NCBI GenBank assembly: GCA_965365285.1
Contig: CBDUBC010000071.1
Coordinates: 1-15,252 of the forward strand
Length of the DNA stretch: 15,252 nucleotides
Source: JAURDE01 sp965365285
Lineage (GTDB): Bacteria; Bdellovibrionota; Bacteriovoracia; Bacteriovoracales; Bacteriovoracaceae
Direction: 5' to 3'
Made by a program: the position numbers and the translations under genes. The notes below the pieces were generated by a model, which saw only the letters and a list, made by a program, of their open reading frames with translations, was not told the DNA's origin and made no database searches. How positions within the stretch are numbered: the stretch's first letter is position 1; each line of letters starts with the position of its first letter. Shown piece after piece: positions 1 through 7,151 of the stretch.

Positions 1-1060
1 TTTGAATTTCAGGAACGATGGCAGCTTTTTGAAGGACTCCATCTCTGTAAAAATCAAGATTGACACTGCTCTCTTTCGTGAGCTGAAGTTTATTTCTTAG
101 ATCTTCAAAGCTAAAGATTTCTTCTCCATTAATAGCGACAAAGATATCCCCTGCTCGAATTCCTGTTTTATCAGCTGGTGAGCCCATTTTCACACTTCGA
201 ACAGAAAGGTCATGAGGTATAAACCCTAGCTTTTTAAGTTCCTTAAAAAATTCATCGGAGTTGGCGTGAGCAATATTTAAATCTCTAACATAATTGTACT
301 GATCTCCAACTTGCTTTTGGAAAAGGTAGAAAGAAGTAATATTTCTTTGCGCCATTTCATCTAGAGAACGATTGAGATCCATTTTCTCTTTTGAAAAAGA
401 GAGAGCATATTCTTTCCCATCGGTTCCTACGAGAAGAGGTTTTCTTAAAAATGGAGGAAATTTCATAAGGTTTTCAAGAAAAGTATTCCCCGTAAAGCTC
501 GTTTGAATGACCTCTCGCTCTCCAAGCCTTTCTACTTCTAAAGCAGTGAGTACCTCACCTTCTTTTAGAGAAAGGTCCGCTGGATTATAAACATCATTTC
601 CATTAACTTTTTTGATAATGTCGCCGGTTCTTAAACCTTGTTCATAAAGAATACTGCTAGAAGGAATAACTCCCGCTTTAATTTCAGGAATCCTCTCACC
701 TGACATCAGAAGCCCAAAAAAGATAAAATAGGCAAGAATGAAGTTGGCCAAAGGCCCCCCCATAACAATCCAAAAGCGGGCCCACTTTCCTTTATGCACA
801 AAACTCATCTCTCGGTCGGCTTCAGATATCTCATCCTTTTTTCGAGGATCATCACCAAACATCTTAACGTAACCACCGAGAGGTATTGCTGAGATTGCAT
901 ATTCGGTATCGCCTTTAAGAAATTTAAAGAGCTTTGGACCAAAACCAATAGAAAAGGTTTCTACTTTTACGCCGAAGAATCGAGCAAAAAAGAAATGTCC
1001 AAGTTCATGAAAAAAGACGAGAGGACCAAGAAAAAGAATAAAGATTAATATTTTTTCCAC
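1..1060 (-). CDS. rseP: RseP-type site-2 zinc metalloprotease (partial, C terminus beyond window)
   Basis: Intramembrane zinc protease of the RseP/S2P family, which in proteobacteria cleaves anti-sigma factors in the inner membrane during envelope stress. The 353 residues visible start at a GTG preceded by GGGAG at 4-5 nt spacing. The first transmembrane segment carries the zinc motif HELGH (residues 18-22), followed by GGYVKMFGDD (62-71) and the conserved MGGPLANF segment (100-107). Two PDZ-like domains follow, roughly residues 120-215 and 275-350, each with a recognisable GD(I)-containing core (GLRTGDIIKKVNG; GIRAGDIFVAING). The last transmembrane part, with the third zinc ligand, lies past the left edge, so catalytic completeness cannot be judged. 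It is last in the visible operon, 27 nt after cdsA. The family is clear; the physiological substrate is unknown here. Confidence 0.95.
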   Translation of the reverse strand, partial: MEKILIFILFLGPLVFFHELGHFFFARFFGVKVETFSIGFGPKLFKFLKGDTEYAISAIPLGGYVKMFGDDPRKKDEISEADREMSFVHKGKWARFWIVMGGPLANFILAYFIFFGLLMSGERIPEIKAGVIPSSSILYEQGLRTGDIIKKVNGNDVYNPADLSLKEGEVLTALEVERLGEREVIQTSFTGNTFLENLMKFPPFLRKPLLVGTDGKEYALSFSKEKMDLNRSLDEMAQRNITSFYLFQKQVGDQYNYVRDLNIAHANSDEFFKELKKLGFIPHDLSVRSVKMGSPADKTGIRAGDIFVAINGEEIFSFEDLRNKLQLTKESSVNLDFYRDGVLQKAAIVPEIQ

Positions 1061-1087
1061 TTTACTCCCTTTTAATAAAGAATAAGT

Positions 1088-1909
1088 CTAAGTTATATAT
1101 TTAATAGCAACTGAGAAAAATGGAGCAAGGAATAAGAGGCTGTCAATTCGATCATAAACTCCTCCATGTCCTGGAATAAGTTTACCGCTATCCTTAATTC
1201 CAAATTGTCTCTTTAGTTTTGATTGTATCAGGTCACCCACCTGTGACAAGAGGGCGAGAAGAGCAAAGAGTAGAAAAAGGGCAATGGACATATTTCCTAG
1301 GGTAAATTGCCAGGTGAGTCCACAAATCGTAGCAGCAAAGAGGATTCCCCCGATGAGCCCTTCGATGGTCTTTTTAGGACTAATTTTCTCCCAAAGCTTG
1401 TGCTTTCCAAAGTTTTTTCCAAAAAACCAAGCTCCCGTATCCATTCCAAAATTTACAATGAGCATGATCGCAAGAATGGTTTTCCATGACTCATGATAGA
1501 GGATGCTTGAAATAGCGAGAAAAGGAAATGTAATTAAGATACTAGGAAGAACAGGGATTTTTTTTAGGACTTTCTCCACGAGATTAGAGTCCATATCGAG
1601 GGAAAAGAGGTAAATGATCTGCGCCACGGAAATGGCAACTGCAATATAATTAAAAAGAGGAATCCATGAGGTCTCTCTTAAAAAGGCCGTAATTAGAACA
1701 AAAGATGCCACGAAGACGACTTGATTGATTATATAGAGAGGTGAGAATCTTTTATGATAAATGAAATTAGTTAAAAACTCATCAAGGGTAAGTATGCCAA
1801 AAATAGCAATCAGTCCCAAAGAAGTATTAACTCCTTGATAGACACAGAAAAAGACAACGGCGAGAATAACGAGGGCCGAAATAATTCTTTGAGAAGTATT
1901 ACCTAACAT
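1088..1909 (-). CDS. cdsA: Phosphatidate cytidylyltransferase (CDP-diacylglycerol synthase)
   Basis: Integral membrane enzyme that makes CDP-diacylglycerol from phosphatidic acid and CTP, the branch point of phospholipid synthesis. The 273-residue protein is almost entirely hydrophobic, with about seven to eight membrane segments. It carries the family motif SPKKTIEGLIGG (177-188) and the C-terminal CDP-transferase signature from S230 to D256, with KLKRQFGIKDSG then PGHGGVYDRID, all key Lys/Asp/His/Arg positions intact. The start ATG directly follows the uppS stop (TAAATG); an AGGA five bases upstream lies inside the uppS end, so translation is probably coupled. Length is typical of the family. 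Strong assignment. Confidence 0.96.
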   Translation of the reverse strand: MLGNTSQRIISALVILAVVFFCVYQGVNTSLGLIAIFGILTLDEFLTNFIYHKRFSPLYIINQVVFVASFVLITAFLRETSWIPLFNYIAVAISVAQIIYLFSLDMDSNLVEKVLKKIPVLPSILITFPFLAISSILYHESWKTILAIMLIVNFGMDTGAWFFGKNFGKHKLWEKISPKKTIEGLIGGILFAATICGLTWQFTLGNMSIALFLLFALLALLSQVGDLIQSKLKRQFGIKDSGKLIPGHGGVYDRIDSLLFLAPFFSVAIKYIT

Positions 1910-2683
1910 TTAATTCCTAAGTGAGGGATTGAGTTGAGTTCTATTTTTTTGCGCCTGAGTAATGCTAGACTCAAGGTTAGGAGCGGCATGGATTTGTCCA
2001 AATCGTCTTTCACGATTTTTTGCGCTCTCTAAAATTTCTCTAAACTCTCTTTTGGTGAAATCAGGCCATTTGGTTGGCGTAAAAAAGAGTTCAGCGTAGG
2101 CTACTTGCCAAAGTAGAAAGTTAGAAACTCTTTGATCTCCTCCAGTTCGAATAAGGAGATCGACATCCATCATATGAGGGATGTAAAGATTCTTTTGAAG
2201 ATCGTGCTCAGTAAGGGTCTTACCTGGGTTTGAGAGAATAAATTTATTTACACTATCTACGATTTCTTTTCGCCCACCATAACCAAAACAAAAGGTTAGC
2301 TTAAGCCCTTCCATTGCTTTAGTTTCTTCTTCCAAATCTAAAATGAGTTTTTTAGTTAGATCGGGGAGATCATCGATCTCTCCAATTACTTTAAATTGAA
2401 TTTTATTTTTAAGAATTCGCTTTCTTTCCTTAAGAAGAAACTTCTTAAGAAGTTTAAATAAAACCTTAACTTCGGTTAAAGGTCTCGACCAATTTTCAGT
2501 TGAGAAAGCATAAAGCGTGAGTGCCTTTAGACCAAAATCATCTGCTTCTTCTACGATTTGAGATACAACATCAGAGCCTCGAATATGTCCCCAAACTCTT
2601 GAGTGAGAGCGCATACCTGCCCAACGGCCATTGCCGTCCATAATAATTGCTACATGTTTAATATCATGGGGCCCTGAACTCAT
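1910..2683 (-). CDS. uppS: Isoprenyl transferase, undecaprenyl diphosphate synthase
   Basis: Cis-prenyltransferase that elongates farnesyl diphosphate with isopentenyl diphosphate to give undecaprenyl diphosphate, the lipid carrier for peptidoglycan and other surface polymers. The 257 residues contain the N-terminal IIMDGNGRWA block (catalytic Asp16), FSTENWSRP (60-68), FGYGGRKEI (133-141) and the C-terminal LIRTGGDQRVSNFLLWQ block (177-193) followed by AYAELFF and WPDF. One small deviation is Asp183 where Glu is usual in the GGE segment. The gene starts 5 nt after frr; no strong Shine-Dalgarno sequence is present (only AGAAG about 12 nt upstream), which suggests translational coupling to frr. 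It abuts cdsA without a gap. Confidence 0.97.
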   Translation of the reverse strand: MSSGPHDIKHVAIIMDGNGRWAGMRSHSRVWGHIRGSDVVSQIVEEADDFGLKALTLYAFSTENWSRPLTEVKVLFKLLKKFLLKERKRILKNKIQFKVIGEIDDLPDLTKKLILDLEEETKAMEGLKLTFCFGYGGRKEIVDSVNKFILSNPGKTLTEHDLQKNLYIPHMMDVDLLIRTGGDQRVSNFLLWQVAYAELFFTPTKWPDFTKREFREILESAKNRERRFGQIHAAPNLESSITQAQKNRTQLNPSLRN

Positions 2684-2688
2684 TATTA

Positions 2689-3246
2689 TTAAACTTCTAG
2701 AATCTCTGCTTCTTTTGCTTTAACAATTGTATCTACTTCAGAGATAAAACTGTCTGTAAGGTTTTGAATTTCACCTTGAAGCTTTTTTGATTCATCCTCA
2801 GAGATCTCTTTCGCTTTTTCAGCTTTTTTTACAGATTCATTTTGATCTCTTCTGGCATTTCGAACAGCAATTTTAGCGTCTTCACCAAATCGTTTAAGGT
2901 CCTTAACAACTTCTTTTCTTCTTTCTTCAGTAAGAGTTGGAAAAGGAATTCTAATAAGGTTTCCATCATTAGATGGAGTGAGTCCAATATTTGAACCTAA
3001 GATTGCTCTTTCAATTTCGGAAATAAGACTTTTATCAAAAGGCTGAATACAAAGAAGTCTGGCTTCAGGAGTGCTGATTTGTCCAACCTGATTAAGAGGA
3101 GTTGGGCTCCCGTAATAATCCACTTTGATACCTTCGAGAACAGCTGCGTTTGCTCGACCTGTTCTTAGCTTTGTAAGTTGGTGCTTGAGTGAATCCAGAG
3201 CTTTGTCTTTAGATTTTTCAAGGTTTGATTTAATTTCATTTAACAT
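2689..3246 (-). CDS. frr: Ribosome recycling factor
   Basis: Cytoplasmic factor that, with EF-G, splits post-termination ribosomes. The chosen start gives 185 residues, the usual family length, beginning MLNEIKSNLEKSKDKAL. The family blocks LTKLRTGRANAAVLEGI, VDYYG, IRIPFPTLTEERRKE and the helical C-terminal arm ending in the DTIVKAKEAEIL region are all present. The open frame extends 15 codons further upstream to 3291, but that start would overlap pyrH. The ATG used here has GAGGA seven bases upstream and sits 13 nt after the pyrH stop, so the shorter form is preferred. It lies between pyrH and uppS in the common bacterial order. Confidence 0.97.
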   Translation of the reverse strand: MLNEIKSNLEKSKDKALDSLKHQLTKLRTGRANAAVLEGIKVDYYGSPTPLNQVGQISTPEARLLCIQPFDKSLISEIERAILGSNIGLTPSNDGNLIRIPFPTLTEERRKEVVKDLKRFGEDAKIAVRNARRDQNESVKKAEKAKEISEDESKKLQGEIQNLTDSFISEVDTIVKAKEAEILEV

Positions 3247-3259
3247 AGTGATGTCCTCT

Positions 3260-3973
3260 TTATTTAGTGACGACAGTTCCAATTTCTTCACCTGATACTA
3301 CACGTTTTATATTCCCTTTTTCAAAAACATCAAACACTATAATATCAATTTCATTATCCATACAGAGACTGATTGCAGCAGAATCCATAACTTTCAACCC
3401 CTGCTGCAACACCTCAATATAACTTAATGAGTTATATCGAACGGCTGTCTTATCCTTAGCAGGATCTTTATCATAGACACCGTCCACTTTTGTGGCCTTA
3501 AGCACACAATCTGCGACAATTTCGTTAGCTCTTAGCGCTGCAGCAGTATCCGTAGTGAAATAAGGATTTCCCGTGCCTGCAGCAAAGATTACAACTCTTT
3601 TCTTTTCAAGATGTCGTACAGCTCTTCTTCGAATATAAGGTTCTGCAATTTCTCTCATTTCGATAGCTGTAAGAACTCTGGTTTTAACACCTTCTCTCTC
3701 TAAACTGTCTTGAAGGGCGAGAGCATTGATAACCGTCGCTAGCATCCCCATATGGTCAGAAGTCGTTCGGTCCATTCCCTTTGTAGTTCCTGCAACCCCT
3801 CGGTGAATATTTCCACCACCGATGACGATAGCGACCTCTACACCTAGTTGATTAAGGTCTCTGATCTCCTCCGAGAAGGTTTGAAGAGTCTCAGGGTTAA
3901 TTCCATGTCCAGTTCCACCATTTCCCGAGAGGGCCTCACCAGAAAGCTTTAAAAGTATTCTCTTGTATTTCAT
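3260..3973 (-). CDS. pyrH: Uridylate kinase (UMP kinase)
   Basis: Amino-acid-kinase-fold enzyme that phosphorylates UMP to UDP with ATP; cytoplasmic, pyrimidine nucleotide synthesis. From this ATG the protein has 237 residues and begins MKYKRILLKLSGEAL, as in the family. Other family blocks are GGGNIHRG, the DHMGMLATVINALALQ helix, GTGNPYFTTDTAAALRA and KVDGVYDKDP. The frame is open back to a TTG at 3994, but that codon lies in the T-run of the terminator that follows tsf, whereas the ATG chosen has AAGG nine bases upstream. There is no room for a promoter between the terminator and this gene, so expression depends on readthrough or on a promoter inside tsf. Confidence 0.97.
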   Translation of the reverse strand: MKYKRILLKLSGEALSGNGGTGHGINPETLQTFSEEIRDLNQLGVEVAIVIGGGNIHRGVAGTTKGMDRTTSDHMGMLATVINALALQDSLEREGVKTRVLTAIEMREIAEPYIRRRAVRHLEKKRVVIFAAGTGNPYFTTDTAAALRANEIVADCVLKATKVDGVYDKDPAKDKTAVRYNSLSYIEVLQQGLKVMDSAAISLCMDNEIDIIVFDVFEKGNIKRVVSGEEIGTVVTK

Positions 3974-3992
3974 AAATGTTTGCCTTGGAATC

Positions 3993-4021
3993 AAAAAAAA
4001 GGGCCAAGTAAATGGCCCTTT
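3993..4021 (-). terminator. Intrinsic terminator/attenuator between tsf and pyrH
   Basis: On the minus strand, 7 nt after the tsf stop, a perfect 9-bp stem (AAAGGGCCA with TGGCCCTTT) closes a 6-nt loop (TTTACT) and runs into eight Ts. This is the classic Rho-independent layout. It splits the rpsB-tsf part of the operon from pyrH onward and may act as a partial terminator that lowers downstream transcription. Confidence 0.88.
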
Positions 4022-4028
4022 GTTTGTT

Positions 4029-4679
4029 TTAGTTTTTGCCGCTTAGCTTGGCTACCTCATCAGCAAGGTTATCGCTTTTCTTTTCGATACCTTCTCCGAG
4101 GTTGAATTTAACAAACCTTCTGATGTCAACTTTCTCACCACACTTGAGAGTGATTTCGTTCACAAGGTCTTTAATAGATTGGTCTGGATTTTTAACAAAT
4201 TTTTGTTCAAGAAGACATACTTCTTGAGCAAGCTTATTAATTTTTCCTTCAACGATTTTTGGGATCATATTTTCTGGCTTACCTTGATCCTTAAGTTGAG
4301 CAGCATAGATTTCGGCTTCTCTATTTACGAAACCTTCATCCATTTCTTCAGCTTTGATGAATTTAGGATCAGCAGCAGCGATGTGCATTGCTACATCATT
4401 AACAAATGTTTTGAAGTCTTCGTTTTTAGAAACGAAGTCAGTTTCACAGTTAACTTCAACGAGAACACCAATTTTTCCACCGTGGATATAAGAGTGGACA
4501 AGACCTTCAGCTGCAATCCTACCAGCTTTTTTAGCGGCAGCAGCGAGCCCTTTCTTTCTTAGAAAATCTACAGCTTTTTCCATATCTCCATTGGTTTCAG
4601 CGAGGGCCTTTTTACAGTCCATCATACCTGCACCAGTTTTTTCTCTTAGTTCTTTTACAGCACTTGCAGTAATAGCCAT
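4029..4679 (-). CDS. tsf: Translation elongation factor Ts
   Basis: Guanine nucleotide exchange factor for EF-Tu; cytoplasmic. The 216-residue protein opens with the N-terminal UBA-like domain (MAITASAVKELREKTGAGMM, then DCKKAL and FLRKKGLAAAAKKAGRIAAEG) and continues with the core signature VEVNCETDFVSKNEDFK. It is shorter than the roughly 283-residue E. coli protein and closer to the compact forms found in other phyla, with a single reduced dimerisation region. The ATG is preceded by AGAGG at six-base spacing. It lies 23 nt after rpsB and is followed by an intrinsic terminator, so rpsB-tsf is probably the main transcript. Confidence 0.97.
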   Translation of the reverse strand: MAITASAVKELREKTGAGMMDCKKALAETNGDMEKAVDFLRKKGLAAAAKKAGRIAAEGLVHSYIHGGKIGVLVEVNCETDFVSKNEDFKTFVNDVAMHIAAADPKFIKAEEMDEGFVNREAEIYAAQLKDQGKPENMIPKIVEGKINKLAQEVCLLEQKFVKNPDQSIKDLVNEITLKCGEKVDIRRFVKFNLGEGIEKKSDNLADEVAKLSGKN

Positions 4680-4702
4680 TTTATACCTCTCTTCCGTTTA
4701 AA

Positions 4703-5494
4703 TTATTCTTCTTTAAGGTCGATGTCTTTTTCGTACTTGCTAAGGATTTCTTTTTCTAAAGAAACATCTCCAGCGAGTTCGTCTTTAGATTTCTTTCCTT
4801 TCTTAACAGAAGCAGTATTTCCTTCATTAACGGAGTTAGCGAAGTATTCCGCGAAAAGGGTAATTGACTTAATAGCATCGTCGTTCCCTGGAACGATGTA
4901 ATCAACACCTTCAGGATTACAGTTAGTATCAGCAACAGCGACTACTGGAATACCAAGACAATTGGCTTCTTTTACAGCAATTCTTTCATTATTTGGATCA
5001 ACGATGAAGATAGCCCCTGGAAGCTTTCTCATATCCTTGATACCACCAAGGTTTCTTTCAAGCTTGGTAACTTCTTTATCAATTTTAGATCTTTCTTTTT
5101 TAGTAAGAAGGTCGAAGTCACCAGTTTCTTTCATCTTTTCAACTTTTCTGAGTTTATCGATTGAAAGAGCGATTGTTTTAAAGTTTGTTAGCATTCCACC
5201 TAACCATCTATGAGAAACAAAGAAAGCTCCACAATCTTTAGCAACAGCTTGAATTACAGGAGATGCCTGTCTTTTTGTTCCTACGAAAAGGATTGGTTTT
5301 CCTTCTGAAGCTACTCCCTTAAGGAAGTCATAAGCTTTTTTAGCCATTGGAATCGTTTTACCAAGATCAATAATGTAGATTCCATTTCTTTCCCCATAAA
5401 TGTAGCTTTTCATTTTTGGGTTCCACTTTGCAGTTTGGTGACCAAAGTGAGCACCTGACTCAAGTAGATCTTTAAGTTGAAGTTCTGTAGACAT
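4703..5494 (-). CDS. rpsB: Small ribosomal subunit protein S2
   Basis: Ribosomal protein S2 of the 30S subunit. From the ATG at 5494 it has 263 residues starting MSTELQLKDLLESGAHFGHQ, matching the usual N terminus. Family blocks follow: KWNPKMKSYIYGERNGIYII, ILFVGTKRQA, HRWLGGMLTNFKTI, and PGAIFIVDPNNERIAVKEA with GIPVVAVADTNCNPEGVDYI. The C-terminal tail after about residue 225 is lysine- and glutamate-rich and probably disordered. The frame is open to an in-frame ATG at 5521, but AGGAG lies five bases before the ATG chosen, and the nine extra codons are not typical of S2. First gene of the operon, preceded by a structured leader. Confidence 0.97.
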   Translation of the reverse strand: MSTELQLKDLLESGAHFGHQTAKWNPKMKSYIYGERNGIYIIDLGKTIPMAKKAYDFLKGVASEGKPILFVGTKRQASPVIQAVAKDCGAFFVSHRWLGGMLTNFKTIALSIDKLRKVEKMKETGDFDLLTKKERSKIDKEVTKLERNLGGIKDMRKLPGAIFIVDPNNERIAVKEANCLGIPVVAVADTNCNPEGVDYIVPGNDDAIKSITLFAEYFANSVNEGNTASVKKGKKSKDELAGDVSLEKEILSKYEKDIDLKEE

Positions 5495-5522
5495 AAGTTC
5501 TCCTGTCTTGAGGTTAGTCATA

Positions 5523-5598
5523 TCGCCTCTATACCTGGTTTCCCAGGACCTCGAAGAAAGGCGACTGAACGTTAGTTAAGTCCGTAGTTATTCACGGA
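5523..5598 (-). promoter_or_regulatory. Structured rpsB mRNA leader, candidate S2 autoregulatory element
   Basis: The minus-strand leader ahead of rpsB can fold into two hairpins. The 5' one (5598-5581) has a 5-bp stem TCCGT/ACGGA around an 8-nt loop. The 3' one (5564-5523) has an outer stem of TCGCC then TCT (two-base bulge between) pairing with AGAGGCGA, and an inner 5-bp stem CCTGG/CCAGG closed by a GAAA (GNRA) tetraloop. The outer stem ends 28 nt before the rpsB start codon. In E. coli, S2 represses its own mRNA through a folded rpsB leader. By analogy this may be the equivalent element, but I do not recognise it as a member of a named RNA family. Confidence 0.5.
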
Positions 5599-5605
5599 TG
5601 GTTTC

Positions 5606-5633
5606 ATTTAACATAGTGAACCAAAGGGGGCAA
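5606..5633 (-). promoter_or_regulatory. Candidate promoter of the rpsB operon
   Basis: Minus-strand TTGCCC (5633-5628) and TTAAAT (5611-5606) are 16 bp apart and resemble sigma70 -35 and -10 boxes, four of six matches in the -10 box. A start about 7 nt further on would place the first transcribed base just before the 5' leader hairpin. The match is moderate and other AT-rich boxes exist nearby. Confidence 0.35.
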
Positions 5634-5720
5634 GTATCTTTTTTTACTTATATTTGCCTTGCGTCATGGTCTTTTTCCTCTCTACCTTTAAATTACGCCT
5701 ACCATTAGAATAAGAAGGAT

Positions 5721-7151
5721 ATGAAGACTATAAATCATGGCCTCTTTAAAAAACAAAACCTTATCTACTCGTTATTAGGTGCATTGACCCTCTCCCTCTA
5801 TGGATGGAAGGTATGCCCCTTTATAGAACAGGTCTCTTTCTGGAGACTTGCGGTAGAATTTGGAGTTCCTCTTATCATTTTTTCCTTAATTGCTGGACCT
5901 GGTAAAAGCCTAAAAACTGGCCTTTTCTTGGATTTTGGTAGGTACATGGTCCTCGCGATCATCCTGATTCCCTATTATAAATGGGTTCACCACTTCCCCA
6001 CTGAGTCGGCATTAAAGATTATGGTGGGTCTCGGCTGCCTAGGGCTTTTTAATGGGCTCGATAATATGGCCCTTTTTGAGCGAGAATATTTCTTTAAAAA
6101 TCAACTTCGAAGAGATCTTGACTCTCACGACTACTTTCCCGTGACAAAAAAAATCCTACTTCTAGTTACTGGTCTTTTTATTTTTACAACCATTATTCAG
6201 GCGCTCGTTCTCAATAAAGATATGCTTTATATTTTTAATAATAAGGAATCGCTAACTACAAAAATTCATATGAGTGTCATGCTCGATATGTTCTACACTC
6301 TAGGCTTCTTATTCCTTTTTTCTCTTCGTATTCTTTTTACCTTCGGGCAGAACTTAAAGGTTCTTTTTGAGTTTGAGCTCAAGGTATTAGGAAACGTCAA
6401 TCAAGGTATACTTCACGAAACTGTTCCAGTGGTCTCAAATGATGAATTTGGTATTATTGCTAAACACACCAACGAAATGATTGCAGGACTTCGCGAAAAA
6501 GAAAAAGTGAAAGGTATTCTTGGTAAAGCTGTTGGAGGAGAAGTTGCTAAAATTTTAATGGATCAAAATCAGGAAGATCTTTTAAAGGGGCGACCTATGA
6601 AGGTTGCTATTTTGTTTTGTGATATTAGAAACTTCACCACTCTTAGTGAGAGGATGTATTCTGAAGAGATCGTTGCTCTTCTAAATGATTACTTTCCTGC
6701 TATGAGTTCTGGAATCGAGATTAACAAAGGAGTTATTGATAAATTTATTGGCGATGCGATCCTCGCAGTGTTTGGCCTTTGTGATGGAAGTTCGGCCGCT
6801 GAAGATGCCTTTAAAGCGGCTGAACAAATGCTAAAAGATCTAAAGCGCTTTAATACAGAGAGTACCGAAAAACTAGAAATTGGAATCGGGATTCATTATG
6901 GTGAGGTAACTTCAGGAATCATAGGAACTCCAAGCCGATTTGAGTACACCTTTATAGGAGATAGTGTAAATGTGGCCTCAAGAATTGAAGGAAAAACAAA
7001 AGAGCTAAAACAGAGTCTTCTTGTAAGTGAGGAAGTTTTTAATCATCTTCCTCACTCCATCTCAAGTTCGCTTCATAATGTTGGAGCACATGCTCTTAAA
7101 GGAAAAAGTAAAGAACTGCAGCTCTACGGATTAAAAGTCAGCGTCAATTGA
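5721..7151 (+). CDS. Membrane-bound class III adenylate cyclase with HAMP-like linker
   Basis: Likely converts ATP to the second messenger cAMP at the cytoplasmic face of the inner membrane. The 476-residue protein has about six hydrophobic segments in residues 14-207, then a HAMP-like linker (about 205-260, with VPVVSNDEFG and the following helix), then a class III cyclase domain (about 292-440). Catalytic residues are intact: metal-binding Asp301 (FCDIRNFT) and Asp345 (KFIGDAILAVFG), adenine-selecting Lys341 and Thr410 (EYTFIGDSVN), and transition-state Asn417 and Arg421 (VNVASR). The Lys/Thr pair favours ATP over GTP. AAGGA lies very close to the ATG. It is divergent from rpsB and overlaps the 3' end of ftsK by 21 bp. 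The signal sensed by the membrane part is unknown. Confidence 0.9.
   Translation: MKTINHGLFKKQNLIYSLLGALTLSLYGWKVCPFIEQVSFWRLAVEFGVPLIIFSLIAGPGKSLKTGLFLDFGRYMVLAIILIPYYKWVHHFPTESALKIMVGLGCLGLFNGLDNMALFEREYFFKNQLRRDLDSHDYFPVTKKILLLVTGLFIFTTIIQALVLNKDMLYIFNNKESLTTKIHMSVMLDMFYTLGFLFLFSLRILFTFGQNLKVLFEFELKVLGNVNQGILHETVPVVSNDEFGIIAKHTNEMIAGLREKEKVKGILGKAVGGEVAKILMDQNQEDLLKGRPMKVAILFCDIRNFTTLSERMYSEEIVALLNDYFPAMSSGIEINKGVIDKFIGDAILAVFGLCDGSSAAEDAFKAAEQMLKDLKRFNTESTEKLEIGIGIHYGEVTSGIIGTPSRFEYTFIGDSVNVASRIEGKTKELKQSLLVSEEVFNHLPHSISSSLHNVGAHALKGKSKELQLYGLKVSVN

Noticed and set aside
1284..1496. Plus-strand ORF inside cdsA
   Set aside because: Antisense shadow of a strongly conserved gene, without ribosome binding site or domain.
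3247..3291. Longer N terminus for ribosome recycling factor
   Set aside because: It overlaps the pyrH end, adds 15 residues absent from the family, and bypasses the strong GAGGA-ATG start.
5495..5521. Upstream ATG start for S2
   Set aside because: No ribosome binding site precedes it, and it directly abuts the leader hairpin; the ATG at 5494 has AGGAG at ideal spacing and gives the family N terminus.
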